The translations under genes were made by a program, and so were the position numbers. DNA of 64,000 nucleotides from positions 25,591,766 through 25,655,765 of the forward strand of contig CM041533.1 in NCBI GenBank assembly GCA_023238725.1, written 5' to 3'. The stretch's first letter is position 1; the number at the start of each line of letters is the position of its first letter. Below are positions 1 through 17,200 of the stretch, piece by piece. The notes under the pieces are model-generated. The model was not told the origin of the DNA. It was given only the letters and a program-made list of their open reading frames with translations, and did no database searches. This DNA comes from Scortum barcoo (lineage: Eukaryota; Chordata; Actinopteri; Centrarchiformes; Terapontidae).

Positions 1-359
1 TTTCAACAAGACATTCCTCAAAAGTTCAAAAAACACTGGGGAAAAGCATCTCTAAAATTCGTCCATTAATCTAATTGTGTGTTTAAATACCATAACTATA
101 TTTAAGTGACACATATTCTAACATCCTGTTATCAAAATAGTAAGTGTCCTGTGCTTCTGTTACCATGACATAAGTCTAGGTTAGTCTATGTATCCCAGCT
201 AGCACCTACTTTCAAAATAGCTGGTGTCTTCTGTGTTCACTAATTGAGGGACAATTAGTGAACACATTAGTGAATTGGTTTAGGAGGTTGTTCCAATCCA
301 CACCCAGGAAGAAATGATGTGCCTTCACCTCTCTGGCTCCTCCTGGATAAGAAATAAGA

Positions 360-2985
360 CAAACATGGCATTTAAGCTAGGTGAGGACACGCGCCTAGCC
401 TGGAAAGAGAGTCTCAAAACCATATAGGAAAGCCCTGTGTAATGCCAGAGCAGCCTACTATTATTCAGCATTAATAGAGGAGAGGAAAATAAGAACTGCC
501 CTAGGTTTCTTTTTCAGCACTGTAAGCCAGGCTGACACAGAGTCATAGCTCTATTGAACCCCGCATCCCCTTGAGGTTTAAGTAGTAATGATTTCATGAG
601 CTTTCTTTAATAACAAGATTTTGAATATTAGGGAAAAAATTTATCAGGACCTGCTCTCGTCTGACTCTGACTCTTTTTGTCTGACTCTTTTTGTCTAAGA
701 TCCTAGGGAAAGCCGTTGCCAGCCAGTTATGTAAGTATCTCCACAGTAATAGTCTTTTTGAAGATTTTCAGTAAGGATTTAGAGCTCACCATAGCACTGA
801 AACAGCACTTGCAAAAGTCACTAATGACATGTTGACAGCATCAGATAGAGGGCTTCTGTCTGTACTTGTCCTGTTAGACCTCAGTGCTGCCTTTGATACA
901 GTTGAGCATCACATTCTGTTGGCTGAGAATGGAAAAACTGCTTGGTATTAAAGAGTCTACATTAAACTGGTTCAGATCATACTTATCAGATCGGTCTCAG
1001 TTTGTCCATATTAACAATGAATCCTCTGTGCATACTAAAGTCTGTCATGGAGTTCCACAAGGTTCAGTGCTAGGTCCAATTCTATTTATTTTGTATATGC
1101 TGCCCTCTTGGCAATATATCAGGAGGCACTCCATAGGATTTCCATTGTTATGCTGATGACACCCAATTATATTTATCAATGGAGCCAGACAAAACTGATC
1201 AGCTCCTGAAACTCCAGGCCTGCCTTAAAGATATAAGAGGCTTGGATGACAAGAAATTTCCTGCTGTTGAACTCATAAATAGATAAAACTGAAGTGATCC
1301 TATTAGGTCCTGAAACACCTGAGGAACACGCTTTCTCTCCTAAGATAGCCTTGCTGGATGGCATTAACTCGGCCTCCAGCACCACTGTAAGGGACCTTCT
1401 GTGTTTTATTTGATCAGGATATGTCCTTCGACACCCATATTCAAGCATATTTCAAGGTTTGCCTTTTACCACCTGTGCAACATCTCAAAAATTAGGCACT
1501 TTCTGCCCCAAAGCGAGTCCATGCATTTGTCTCTTCCAGGCTGGATTATTGTAATTCACTTTTAATCAGGCTGCCCAAACAAGTCGTTAAAGACTCTACA
1601 GCTGGTCCAGAATGCCGCTGCTCGGGTGCTGACTAAAACCAGGAAAAGAGACCATATTACTCCAGTATTGGCTTCTCTGCATTGGCTCCCTGTAAAATTT
1701 AGAGTGGATTTTAAAATCCTACTCCTCACATATAAGGCTCTACATGGTCTGGCACCATCATATCTTAATGAATTGATTACTCCTTATCAACCGACTAGAG
1801 TGCTGCGCTCCCAAAACGCAGGCTTACTTGTAGTTCCCAGGGTTTCCAGAAGTAGTCTAGGGGGCAGAGCCTTCAGCTATCAGGCCCCTGTTCTCTGGAA
1901 CCAGCTCCCAGTCTGGGTCCGAGAGGCAGACACAGTGTCAGTGTTTAAGAATAGACTTAAAACCTTCCTTTTTGATAAAGCTTATAGTTAGGGTGGGCAC
2001 AGGACTCGCCCTTAGTTATGCTGCTATAGGTTTAGACTGTCGGGGGGCTCCCATGAATGCACCGGGCACCTCTCCCTCTTCCTCTGTCTCTGCTTCCTCT
2101 TTCTCTGCTTCCTCTACTCTTTTTCAAAGCCAAAGTAAAAGTCCAAGCATTTTTGTCAATTTGGCGGCATGTGCAGGACATGCTGAGGACTGAAAGTTTC
2201 TCTCAAACCTTTGGTGCTTAATTTACAACAAAATAAGCATATTGATTACAACCAAACTAAAGACATGGCAATAAAACAAAGACATGGCAAAATCACAGAC
2301 AGTGCAAATTGAGATGGTAGTAGTGCAAACTGGAGTCAGCTTATAAACTGGTTAAACTGATTAAGGTGGTTAAAGGTGGTTAAATTGGTTAAAGTGTTAA
2401 AGTGGTTAATGTGAATACTCTTATGTCCTGTAAAGTGCATGTTACTGCCGGAGCCCCGGTCCTCTTTGTTCTCTCCAGTCTTGCAGGTTCCTCACTGATT
2501 CTGGTTGTGGTCCATCTGTCTGAGGTTCACTGGCCTGGTGGGGACATGATCTGTGTCTATGTTGTGGAGAGAAGGTCGAGTGGCCCAGAGCTCCATATGA
2601 GGACATCTAGAGATGCACCTGGACTTATGGACTCATTTCCATTACCTGTGATACCTTCACACATGGACTAAACCCATGAACTCAGTATAGCTACAGTTTA
2701 TTACGACCCAATGTTTAACTTCATATATGACTGATGATGATGTTCTCTGTACATGTGGCATCTATTGCACGTCTGTCCGTCCCAGGGAGAGGGATCCCTC
2801 ATCTGTGGCTCTTCCTCAGGTTTCTTCTTTTTTCCCCAGAAAGGGTTTTTTGAAAGTTTTTCCTGACCTTGGTTCGAGGGTCTAAGGACAGAGGGTGTCA
2901 CAACTGTACAGATTGTAAAGCCCTCAGAGGCAAACAATGTTTGTGATTTTGGGATTTAAATAAATAAATTTGATTTGATTTTTGA
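360..2985 (+). mobile_element. L2/Maui-type non-LTR retrotransposon, 5'-truncated and broken
   Basis: An inactive LINE of the L2 clade. From about 360 the translated pieces resemble the region ahead of the reverse transcriptase. Between 695 and 1160 lie RT motifs LSAAFDTVEHHILL and GVPQGSVLGPILF. At 1626-1991 is the C-terminal block with ITPVLASLHWLPV and ending FLFDKAYS. From 2000 to about 2985 runs a 3' UTR ending in an A/T-rich tail (aataaatttgatttgattt) typical of this clade. The pieces lie in different frames with internal stops, so no complete ORF exists. The 2220-2400 part has short ggttaaa-type repetition. The element ends about 150 bp from the last visible exon of the kinase remnant. 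Family placement rests on remembered protein motifs, not a search. Confidence 0.85.
690..1991 (+). pseudogene. Reverse transcriptase ORF remnant of the L2 element
   Basis: The decayed polymerase part of the LINE. The palm motif with the first catalytic aspartate (SAAFDT) is near 885-900, and the GVPQGSVLGP motif follows at about 1050-1080. The usual YADD region near 1155 can be read only after a frame change (YADDTQLY-like at about 1152-1175). The final 120 residues at 1626-1991 are in one open frame and carry the conserved C-terminal LINE block. Frame breaks near 1150 and 1450-1600, with a stop after the early LFEDFQ segment, make it non-coding. Confidence 0.8.
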
Positions 2986-3139
2986 AGCGTTTTCTGTCAC
3001 ACTCACAGGCTTGCAGTCATTTAAGTTGTTAATCAGGAGATGTATGTGCCCCTTTACACCCTCAACTCAAAACAACCTGGAACCTGGGCTATTACTATAG
3101 GCAGTTTATCTTATACTTTCCATCATTATTAAGCTGCCA

Positions 3140-3246
3140 CTAATCTGTACCCAGATGCCTCACACTGTTTTTTCTTAGGAGAAGGTTTACAAGGTCCTGG
3201 GCCTCAGCTGGTGGAGCATCTTCCCCCTCTGGCCAGGTGATGTTAT
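3140..3246 (-). pseudogene. MAST-like last visible exon: kinase C-lobe
   Basis: Acceptor attttcag at 3247, in phase with the preceding exon. It encodes ITWPEGEDAPPAEAQDLVNLL and then LLRKNSVRHLGTD followed by a TAG at 3142-3140. MAST proteins continue here into the AGC tail, the disordered region and the PDZ domain. A donor G|gtacag lies just before the stop, so the exon may end there. No further exon is seen between here and the LINE or in positions 1-360. Confidence 0.7.
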
Positions 3247-3527
3247 CTGAAAATAGAGCAAATACACCAAAGGGACTGAGTGGTGGAATTCTTAGAGAAA
3301 AATACAGTATCATAAGCATTCTGAAAATATTACTGTACCAAATATAAAGGAAACAAGAAATGAAAATTATGTTCTGCCACAGTTTTATGGACATATCACA
3401 TTAAAATAGGAGAACGTAAATTTTAAATAATCTTAAAAACACAGAAAAATACATTCAGAACAAGTAGCATTGCAAATGTGTAGAGAGGTTTCATGTAATG
3501 AAAAGATGATGAACTGAAGTTTCTTAC

Positions 3528-3805
3528 TTTTGACCACCTCATTAAATATCTCCTCAGTTGAGCCCACCAAGAACTGGTACAGTGTGACGCCCAGGGCCCA
3601 CCAGTCTACAGGCTTCCCATAGCCTTTCTTTACAATTACCTCTGGGGCAATGAATTGTGGAGTACCCCAGACTTCTGTGTCAGTGAACTCTCTGACTACT
3701 TTAAGAACGCATCCTGTGTTTAGGTCTGCTGCCATATTCATGGGTCCGATCTTTGAAAGTCCAAAATCTGCTAGTTTAATATGGCCTGTGGAAGTGATCA
3801 ACAGA
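3528..3805 (-). pseudogene. MAST-like exon: activation segment to kinase C-lobe
   Basis: 92 codons between a ctttgtag acceptor and A|gtaag donor, with no stops. It contains GHIKLADFGLSKIG, WGTPQFIAPEV and GKPVDWWALGVTLYQFLVG, an unmistakable MAST kinase. After FLVG it jumps directly to STEEIFNEV, lacking about seven residues that include the usual PFFGD-type segment. Confidence 0.85.
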
Positions 3806-4086
3806 CTACAAAAGGGGAAAGCAGAAACGTGTCATGTTAGAGTAAAAAGCAACCTAAAATGACCCAACTAAGTCCAACTGAATGGAAATTCTACTAAATT
3901 ACTGAATGTTTTGATGGTAAATGTGGTAGGGTTAATGTCATTGACTGCACATGGAAGAACAGAGAGCTTGACAGGCATAGCAACAGTAACTAAGGGGGGC
4001 AGGGCTTAGCGAACAGAAGTTGCCTTAAAAACAGAGAGAGAGAAAAATAAAAAATAACTAAATTCGTCATGGGACAGGTGGAGGAC

Positions 4087-4221
4087 TCGCTTGGTTTGAG
4101 GTCTTGGTGAAGAATGCCATAGCTGTGGATGTACTCCAAAGCCACGGCAGTCTCAGCAAAATAGATGCGGGCCATGTCCACTGAGGCTTGAGGTGTTGGA
4201 GCAGGGTTTCACAATCTCCAC
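4087..4221 (-). pseudogene. MAST-like exon: catalytic loop, with frame problem
   Basis: With the acceptor at 4222/4221, the exon reads GGDCETLLQHLKP. It must then change frame near 4180 to read VDMARIYFAETAVALEYIHSYG and HQDLKPS. The alternative is the internal acceptor (cctcag|TG at 4180), which joins in frame to the preceding exon and skips about 14 conserved residues. The catalytic arginine position is Q (HQD), and the DN after DLKP becomes SD across the splice. The donor gtcctc is weak. Confidence 0.75.
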
Positions 4222-4358
4222 CTACAAGGCCACAAGGAAACAGGAGAGAAGGTGTGAGCTCAGTGTGTGTCACTTTTGTATAATTGGTGAAAGCTCTACT
4301 TCATCTTCCTTGGCTGACTTAATAAACATAACATTAGATATTTGTGCATAAGCCTTAC

Positions 4359-4549
4359 CTCCCACATACTCCATCACCATGCAGAGTTCTTTGTCCGTCA
4401 CAAACGAGCAGAACATGGAGACAACAAAGGGGTTGTCCACAAATGTGAGGATGTCACGCTCAACCAACACCTGCCTTTGTAAGGTGTTGTTCATCTTCTG
4501 CCATTTAATTCTTTTCATCGCAAACGTGTGATGCACGAGGTTTACAGTC
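4359..4549 (-). pseudogene. MAST-like exon: ATP-binding lysine and helix C
   Basis: Acceptor cttgtccag, donor G|gtaagg, 63 full codons. It encodes TFAMKRIKW (ATP-anchoring lysine present), LVERDILTF (helix C glutamate present), NPFVVSMFCSF and LCMVMEYVG, all strongly MAST-like. VNLVHH runs straight into TFAMK, so about six residues usual between these strands are absent. Confidence 0.85.
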
Positions 4550-4714
4550 CTGGACAAGAAGGGAAAAGAAATGTGAGCAGCTTCTAAGACTGAATATTAG
4601 CTCCACAAAACTGTCCAGACAAATTCTAAATGTGACCACAAAACAAGGTTGACATTACACCCTGGTGTCTACATTTACTTTGATAGGAGAGTCAACATAG
4701 CCTGTCTCACTCAC

Positions 4715-4800
4715 CCAAAAGCGCCTTTGCTGAATGCCTTGACGTTTTCAAAGTCATTTTCTGATGGTTTCCTCAGAGGAGGATTGCAGGTGGTGCGGGT
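4715..4800 (-). pseudogene. MAST-like exon: kinase start and glycine-rich loop
   Basis: Begins after a tgattcag acceptor and ends at GG|gtgagt. It encodes RKPSENDFENVKAFSKGAFG. This matches the MAST linker into the kinase domain (KPSExDFE) and the first part of the nucleotide-binding loop. Donor phase is 2. Confidence 0.75.
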
Positions 4801-5466
4801 CTGAATCAAACACAGGAAAGAGAAATGACATGTAAGAAATAAATCAACAATATAAAAGAATACATAAGCTAAAGGTAAATAAGATGCAAGTGAAGTGAAA
4901 ACTTCCAGTTGTAATGAAAATCAGCCTTGTTTGTAATTATTTTACAAATATCATTAGGAATCCAAGCAGCGGCATTCGCCCTATTGTTTTTCTTCTCATA
5001 CTTCCTCTTCCTGTATTTCTCCCACTAAAAGTGTTCAGCAAAAACTGAATGATGAAAACTCACAAAAACTGGCAAGTGGGGTGCCATAAACACGAAATTG
5101 CCAATTCATACATACATTCATAGTTTGCTTGGATCCTGTTCTTGCTGTTTACATTTATTTTGTTTAATAAACATAATATGCCCTTTTGGAATGAAAATTA
5201 GAGCATTAGGTCTGTTTAACCTGTCTATACACAGTGGTAGGAAAAATAATCGACTGAAACAGACTTTAACCAGTGACATTAGACTTTCTCATTGTACAAC
5301 CTTCATTATTTTAGGTAGACAAAGTCATCATTGTGGTTAGTTCAAAAAGAATAGTACATTTTCTTTCCAATGTAAATGATGTTTGTACAAGGTTGTTAAC
5401 TGAACTTTTAACTATGTATGAACCAGTGAATTGGCTGGAAAATGTGTGAAGATGAGAAGAATATAC

Positions 5467-5664
5467 CTCATGGAGGATCTTCTCCAGTTTATTCTGCAGC
5501 TCCACAAAGAAATGGGAAGTGACAAGACCGCTCTGGATTGTTTTGTCACAGTCTCTCGATAGTTCAAGCAGCTGGAGCTGAATGAACTTCAGGGCCCGGG
5601 TGACCTCAGGTGGGTTACTCTGAAGGTATGCTGCCATTGAGTCTATTAGGATTGAGTCCTGAGA
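5467..5664 (-). pseudogene. MAST-like exon: DUF1908 helical region
   Basis: A 66-codon exon, phase 0 at both ends, between acceptor ttgttcag and donor gtatat. It contains IQLQLLELSRDC and FFVELQNKLEKILHE, the hallmark of the MAST pre-kinase domain. It is uninterrupted by stops. The continuation expected in MAST proteins (about 100 residues to the kinase domain) was not found before the next exon. Confidence 0.8.
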
Positions 5665-5985
5665 CTGAACAAGGATAAGAGAGAAAATTAAATTCAATAT
5701 GGATGAATATAACACAGATAATCTAGTGGACATTTTTAAGTGTCTTGAAGTCTTGCTACAGCGTTTTGAATCAAGTAAATGAGAGAAACTTTTAAAGGTT
5801 AAGCATAAACCAAGTAATTACAGGAGTATAAACAGTACATATGTACAGTTGGTGAGGTAATAAGTTCTAAAGTAGTGGTAAATCCACTCCACCAAGAAAG
5901 AAAGCCTTTCTTTAAAATATATTATAAAATAACTCAAAAAGAGTCTCAAAAAACACATTGTTGATGAGATGAAATAAATACTTAC

Positions 5986-6065
5986 ACACTGACTGGTGAC
6001 TGACACGCTGACTGCTGAGTTCTCAGGATGAATTGTCTTTTTGAAGTTGAACCAGGCAATGCAAG
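5986..6065 (-). other. Possible further upstream exon of the MAST-like gene
   Basis: An open stretch bounded by acceptor gctgttaacag and a strong donor gtaagt, readable as IAWFNFKKTIHPENSAVSVS and a few more residues. The out-phase can match the DUF1908 exon. I see no convincing similarity to known MAST N-terminal sequence, so this rests only on splice signals and position. Confidence 0.2.
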
Positions 6066-6719
6066 CTGTTAACAGCAAACGTACTGGAAATTCAGGTTTC
6101 TACTAAACTAAGCTAAAAGGAAAAAGTGGATTTTGTCTCTATCAGAGGTCACTGAATCTCTTCAGAAAAGTATCGATCGAGTGTGAAATGAAGACTTTTT
6201 CCTTGGACTGTAGGGTTTCACGTTTCTACATTCTCCTTTGTGACATAATCAAATGCCATCATATAAAGCACATTGATTCGTTAACAACACACACACACAA
6301 ACAAATATGCAATGAACTAATTGAACTACTGATGGACTGAATATTTACATATAAAAGTCCATAAATATATCTACAGTATACTGTCCCCATTTACTTTCAT
6401 AAAAGTAGCAATGCTATGCTGCAAACTACTGGACTGAAAATCTTAATTCTATATTAAAGGGTTAGGGTTAGCATGTACGAGTACGTAGTTATTCGATGCA
6501 ACAGAATGACTCCTGTCAGTTATATTACAGTATATATTAGAATCAATCATTTAGCTGTTGACAATAAATTAACTGATCACATGTAAAGTCTTAAACTGCA
6601 AAGTAACTATAACTGATAAATGATAAATGTTTTGGAGTAACACTGAAACATCTTTTCAGAAGTCCCATCTCCTAAAATGTAGTGGTGTATTTGAAAGCAC
6701 AATGTGGAAAGACTCATGC

Positions 6720-7010
6720 TCATGAGACCATCCATCCATCTTCTAAACCTGCTTATCCTGAGCACACACAGGGTCGCAGGGGTGCTGGAGCCTGTCCCAG
6801 CTATCTTTGGGCGAGAGGCGGGGTACACCCTGGACTGGATGCCAGTCAGTTGCAGGGCTGACATTGAAAGGACAGACAACCACTCACACTCACATTCACA
6901 CCTAGAGGCATGTCTTTGGATTGTGGGAGGAAGCTGGAGTACCCAGAGAGAACCCACGCAGGCACAGGGAGAATCATGCAAACTCCACACAGAAGGGCCT
7001 ACTCATGAGA
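6720..7010. repeat. Interspersed teleost repeat, copy 1
   Basis: Degenerate copy of a family recognisable by ccatccatcttctaaacc, tgctggagcctgtcccagct, gggcgagaggcggggtacac, cattcacacctagaggcatg and ttggattgtgggaggaagc. The same family recurs at about 24770-25060. It interrupts the interval between the MAST-like exons and lhx8. It has no coding capacity. Confidence 0.8.
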
Positions 7011-7059
7011 CCAAATACTCCAAATTTGTACTCATGTACACACTTCAGTAGATGTGGAA

Positions 7060-7980
7060 ACAAATTCCACCACTCATGCCATCATGAGTAGAGGAACATA
7101 ATTAGTTCCATGAAAAAGTAAATTGTACCAAGAAACGCTGGTTGGTGCAGCAATGAACTTTAATTTCCAGTATCTCAGACATGTAATGTGAAAGTCCATC
7201 TATCCCCAGTGTGTACATCATACATGGCTTCTAGTGGCCTCTAACACTCAATCTAAAGAAGCAGTTACACATTGTATTGCTTTTGTCTGTGCTTAACATA
7301 GGCTCTACTGAAAAGCATCTTAAGTAATGTTTATCCAAAATTAGACATATGGATGTTCTGAAAACTACAGACTTGGGCACAGTAAGTTTAAAATTATCTG
7401 AATGAGGTGTTTGGACACATTTCTTTGTCAACAACACACCAAGAGACAGGAGAATCTGTGTAGGATGTTCAGTGGTTTTAATTAGCATAACAAACCAATC
7501 CTGAGTTTTCTGAAGTCGCCTTTACAGAGGAGAAATGATGCATTTCTCTCTTATAAGTGCCCAAACTGACATTTCTATTATCCTCAAACACATTATTAAA
7601 TAAACATCTAACTGAAAACCAAATCTTTACTCAGTTTTACATCATTTTCCAACAAAGTGCCTCATCTTACCATATTCTCCAAATAAATTAAAACAAAGAA
7701 ATTCAAAACACATACATATTAACAAAAGTTTCATGTCACATATACTCATTTTACTTGACATTTTCAACCATCAACATGAACTCCCTCCTGTGAATCTATG
7801 ATCAGATGGAAATAATTCTGTGACATAAGTGGATTTGTTTCGTCCGCTCACATTAGGCAACAAAAATGAAACAAACGAACAGTCATTGAATTAGTGTCAT
7901 CCAAGTCACACAAGATAATGATTTGCACTTATTCTTCCCTTTGGCCAATCATAGTCCCCAGTTTTCAGGAGGCGGGCTGT
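7060..7980. other. lhx8 3' flank and 3' UTR region
   Basis: A/T-rich, non-coding sequence between the repeat and the lhx8 stop codon. Part of it must be the lhx8 3' UTR, but I could not fix a polyadenylation site. No other gene or repeat was recognised. Confidence 0.4.
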
Positions 7981-7983
7981 AGC

Positions 7984-13875
<5,892 letters not shown>

Positions 13876-13938
13876 TTTCACGGAGCATCAGCCCGCCTCA
13901 GCAGAGTGTGTGTGTGTGTGTGTGTGAGTGTGAGCCCA

Positions 13939-13971
<33 letters not shown>

Positions 13972-14060
13972 CCCAGTGTGTGTTCCCGCTCTTAGTCCAC
14001 TGTGCTCGGCTCCTTGCTCTCCTCAGGACTTTGTTCTCTCACCTTCTTGTTGTCATTTTA
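13876..14060 (-). promoter_or_regulatory. lhx8: Putative lhx8 5' UTR and proximal promoter, with CA and GA tracts
   Basis: Immediately upstream of the start codon on the minus strand. It holds two CA/TG tracts (about 13905-13928 and 13938-13957) and a GA/TC tract (13958-13970). No TATA box was identified, so the transcription start is unknown. Confidence 0.4.
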
Positions 14061-14219
14061 AGCAGGACAGCACCTCCCACTGTGAGGCCCGGACCGCCCT
14101 GCACCATCAGACCCAGGATCAGCTTTACTGCGAGGATCACTTCAACTTATTTATTCTGCCTTTCTGCCTCTGTAGACTGTAGTGTTGACTGAAGTAGTAA
14201 AAAGCAGATTAGTTTGAAC

Positions 14220-17200
14220 TTTTTTTTTTATTGATATCAAACTTGCCCTCAAGGATCAGAAATTAGAAATCAGCCAGCAAATATTAAAGAAACTAGTTAT
14301 CTGGGTTTATGTTTACTATTATATTCTCCAAGGTACTCTAAGATACTGCAGTGCTTTGATACAATCAAACATTAAAAAAAGTCAACTTTCAAAGACATTT
14401 TCCTGTGAGAGACATTTCGATTCACTCAGCCCAGTCTGACATTATCAGTATTCTTCATCTTTTCCTTTGTTGCCATCAGGGACATTATGAACACTGCGCA
14501 GGTCGAGTTTGGGCCCAAGTTATATTTATTTAGACATCCACACCGTCTGACCAGCAGCACTCTCAGGCAGCTCACTAACACAGCAAAACTTGTTGTCTTC
14601 ATTCCCAAAGCTGCTCAGAGTACACTAATGCAGCACAGGAGTCAGTTAGCTGAGAGCGAACATCTGTAGTTAACTATAGATCTACAGAACTACAGAAATA
14701 AAGAAAGAATTCTGCTATAATAAATATTGTCTAATTCCATACTGCATCCTTTTCAGCTTCAAGAGCCGTTTTCTAATCTAGCAACCATGCAGAGGGGGTC
14801 TGGCAGTGCCAAGTGGTCCCCCCTCCTCAGAACTCAGCCATTTCTTTTATTTCTACAGGCCACCTCCTCTTCCATGATTACCTTGTCAGACTTTAAGTGA
14901 AGATGATGGCTAACCAAAGGCTGGCCAAGTGAAAACATTCTCAGAGGGCACTTTGTGAACAGCGAGGTTAGAGTCCGGGTCAAGAACCCCTTTGGGTCTT
15001 CTCTGTACACAGACTTCTGCAACTCGATGCCTCAGTCCCCCCGCCATCGACACCAGGTCTCTAGGACACAATTTAATGGCATGGGTGTGTAGCACAGAGT
15101 GTGTTTAACCTCCAGCAGAAAGTGTAAACAGGTTTTCTTTTTAAAACTAATCTGTATGAATCAGCGCCACAAAACAAATCCCGATCATGCATTGCGAGGT
15201 CTGTATGTTTGTAGATATGTATGGGTTAATTCATATTTTTAAATTAATCATTCTGGTTTCTAAAAAGCACAGGGACATTTCAGTTGAGCAGTTTGCTGTC
15301 AATTCTCTCAGGTAAAGCAGTGCGAGCTTTTATAAACTTTATGTGATTAGTCATGTAATGCAAAGAGGCCATAGAATGAAAGAGATATGCAACAAAAACA
15401 TTAAGAGTTTGATTATAAGACTATGTTTGATTCAAACTACAGACATGAGCAGCCCTCTGATCTACACGTTGTGTTTTTCTTAGTTTCATGTGTAGTCACT
15501 GAGCAGTTGTTCTTCTAGTTTCCTCTAGTCCGTTAAATCTGTGCTCTGCCACTGTAGATGAAAATATTATAGACGTGTGCTTATATATTTTTCCAGGGGA
15601 GAACCTAGCTCACTCTGGGTGTAAGAACAGGTAATATAGAAGCTTTATTTGATCTGCACTGTACTGTTGTGTGACTATGTATTAATACATATATGTATAC
15701 AACATATAGTTTATATATTAGTTATTTAAATGGAAATGTCAAACATCCCTCACAGTAAAAACACTCAAAAATACAAGTATATATTTCATTAATAAACTAA
15801 ACAACCTGCAAAATTTAGACTAAAGTAAAATCCCTCCCTTGTCTTGCTTGTCTCTCACCTGTTGCAGACCTCTCCACTGCTCCCTAATCCGGTCCTCTTC
15901 ACAGGGTTGGAGGATTTAGGACAACAGACAGCATCTGCTGATTCATTCAAATGAACGGTGCTGTGTTTGAGTGTGGTGGGGGCAGCCGACATATTCACCC
16001 TGTGGGTGTTTAACATCATAGCACCAAGGCTTGATGTTGTTAGGATGCTTTACCTTTTTGGCTGTAGGTACTTTTTCAGACAACCATCACTTCAGTTGTC
16101 TGTTTTATAAACCTGTCAAAGCAACTACGCTTGATTGACAGCTGAGAAATAAACACGGCTGCTAAAATGATCAGCTTGGTCTTATCGTCCCGCACTTTGC
16201 AGGGCATAAATACACAAGACAGAGGAAATTATGTGGCTGTCTTTGTTCAAAAACGTCCATGACTTAAGAAGGTCTGAGAGCTCTGGCCAACACACACTCT
16301 GCAGACACCTGCTCCTTCACGAGAGGGGCTGGATAATTTAGCTGTTAGTGTAAGTACTGGTCAAACAGTCATTCTCAAAGAGGATTAATTCTCTCTTCAA
16401 ACTGCATCTGCCTAAATGTGTCAGATGTATAACAGGAAGAATTAGGTTAACATGAATTTATGGAAGATTTTTGGTTTGATGAAACTAAAAAAAAACTTGT
16501 TAAGTTAGTTTAGCAAAACTGAACATTGTTACCTGGCAACTTCGGTGGAAGAAATATATGTAATTATGGCATTTTTTTTAAACATTGGCTGGCTTGATAC
16601 ACTCATCTATCTAAAGAGAAATACCACTGTAAAGATCAAGTGCAATCTAGCACTAAAAGGTCAGTGGCCTTTTCTACCTTCTGAACTGCACAGAGTTTAT
16701 CATCATGACGTCAGAGTTCGTGAGCGGTGGCAATGTTTGTCAATGGGCTTGGTTTCCCTCCCCAGCCAAAAACATCCCAGCATCCTACAAACACACAGTT
16801 GTTTTTGGTTTAAAGCAGCAGTTGCTTTTGGTTTGGCCATGACATGCCGTGCTTATCTCACTGTGTCACGGTACGGGTGTGTCACCACACATGAATCTGT
16901 ATGTGTGTGTGTGCAAGTGCATCTGAGATTACTTAGCTTGATGTCAGGGAGAGTCACTGGTGAAAGATTGGATGTGACTCTGTGTGCAGTATCTGTGCAG
17001 GGTGTGTGTGAGAGAGGGCCCACTCCGCTTGCCAACTGCCATGTTTCCATTGGTTACCTGAGCCTGACAGGAAGTGTTTAGTTGTGACAGGTATGCATGT
17101 ATGGAGATGGTGGTCCCTTCAGTCAGTACACTGGAAACCATACAGAAGGTTACAATTAGGGAGGTCGGGGTGTGTGTGTGTGTGTATGTGTGTGTGTGTG

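Larger units (their letters stand above)
3140..5664 (-). pseudogene. MAST-family Ser/Thr kinase gene remnant (DUF1908 plus AGC-type kinase domain)
   Basis: Six exons in order on the minus strand: 5664-5467 (DUF1908/MAST pre-kinase helix region), 4800-4715 (glycine loop), 4549-4359 (VAIK-type lysine and helix C), 4221-4087 (catalytic loop), 3805-3528 (DFG to APE and beyond), 3246 to about 3140 (C-lobe). All but exon C's donor are ordinary GT/AG. MAST kinases are cytoskeleton-associated and also carry a PDZ domain, which is not in this window. Intact features are AMK, ERDIL, DFGLS, APE and DWWALG. Signs of decay are HQDLKPSD in place of HRDLKPDN, loss of about 6 residues between the glycine loop and AMK, loss of the PFFGD-type stretch after FLVG, no exon for about 100 residues between 5467 and 4800, and a frame problem in exon C. 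It lies downstream of lhx8 on the same strand. It could still be a transcribed divergent gene; I favour a remnant. Confidence 0.75.
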
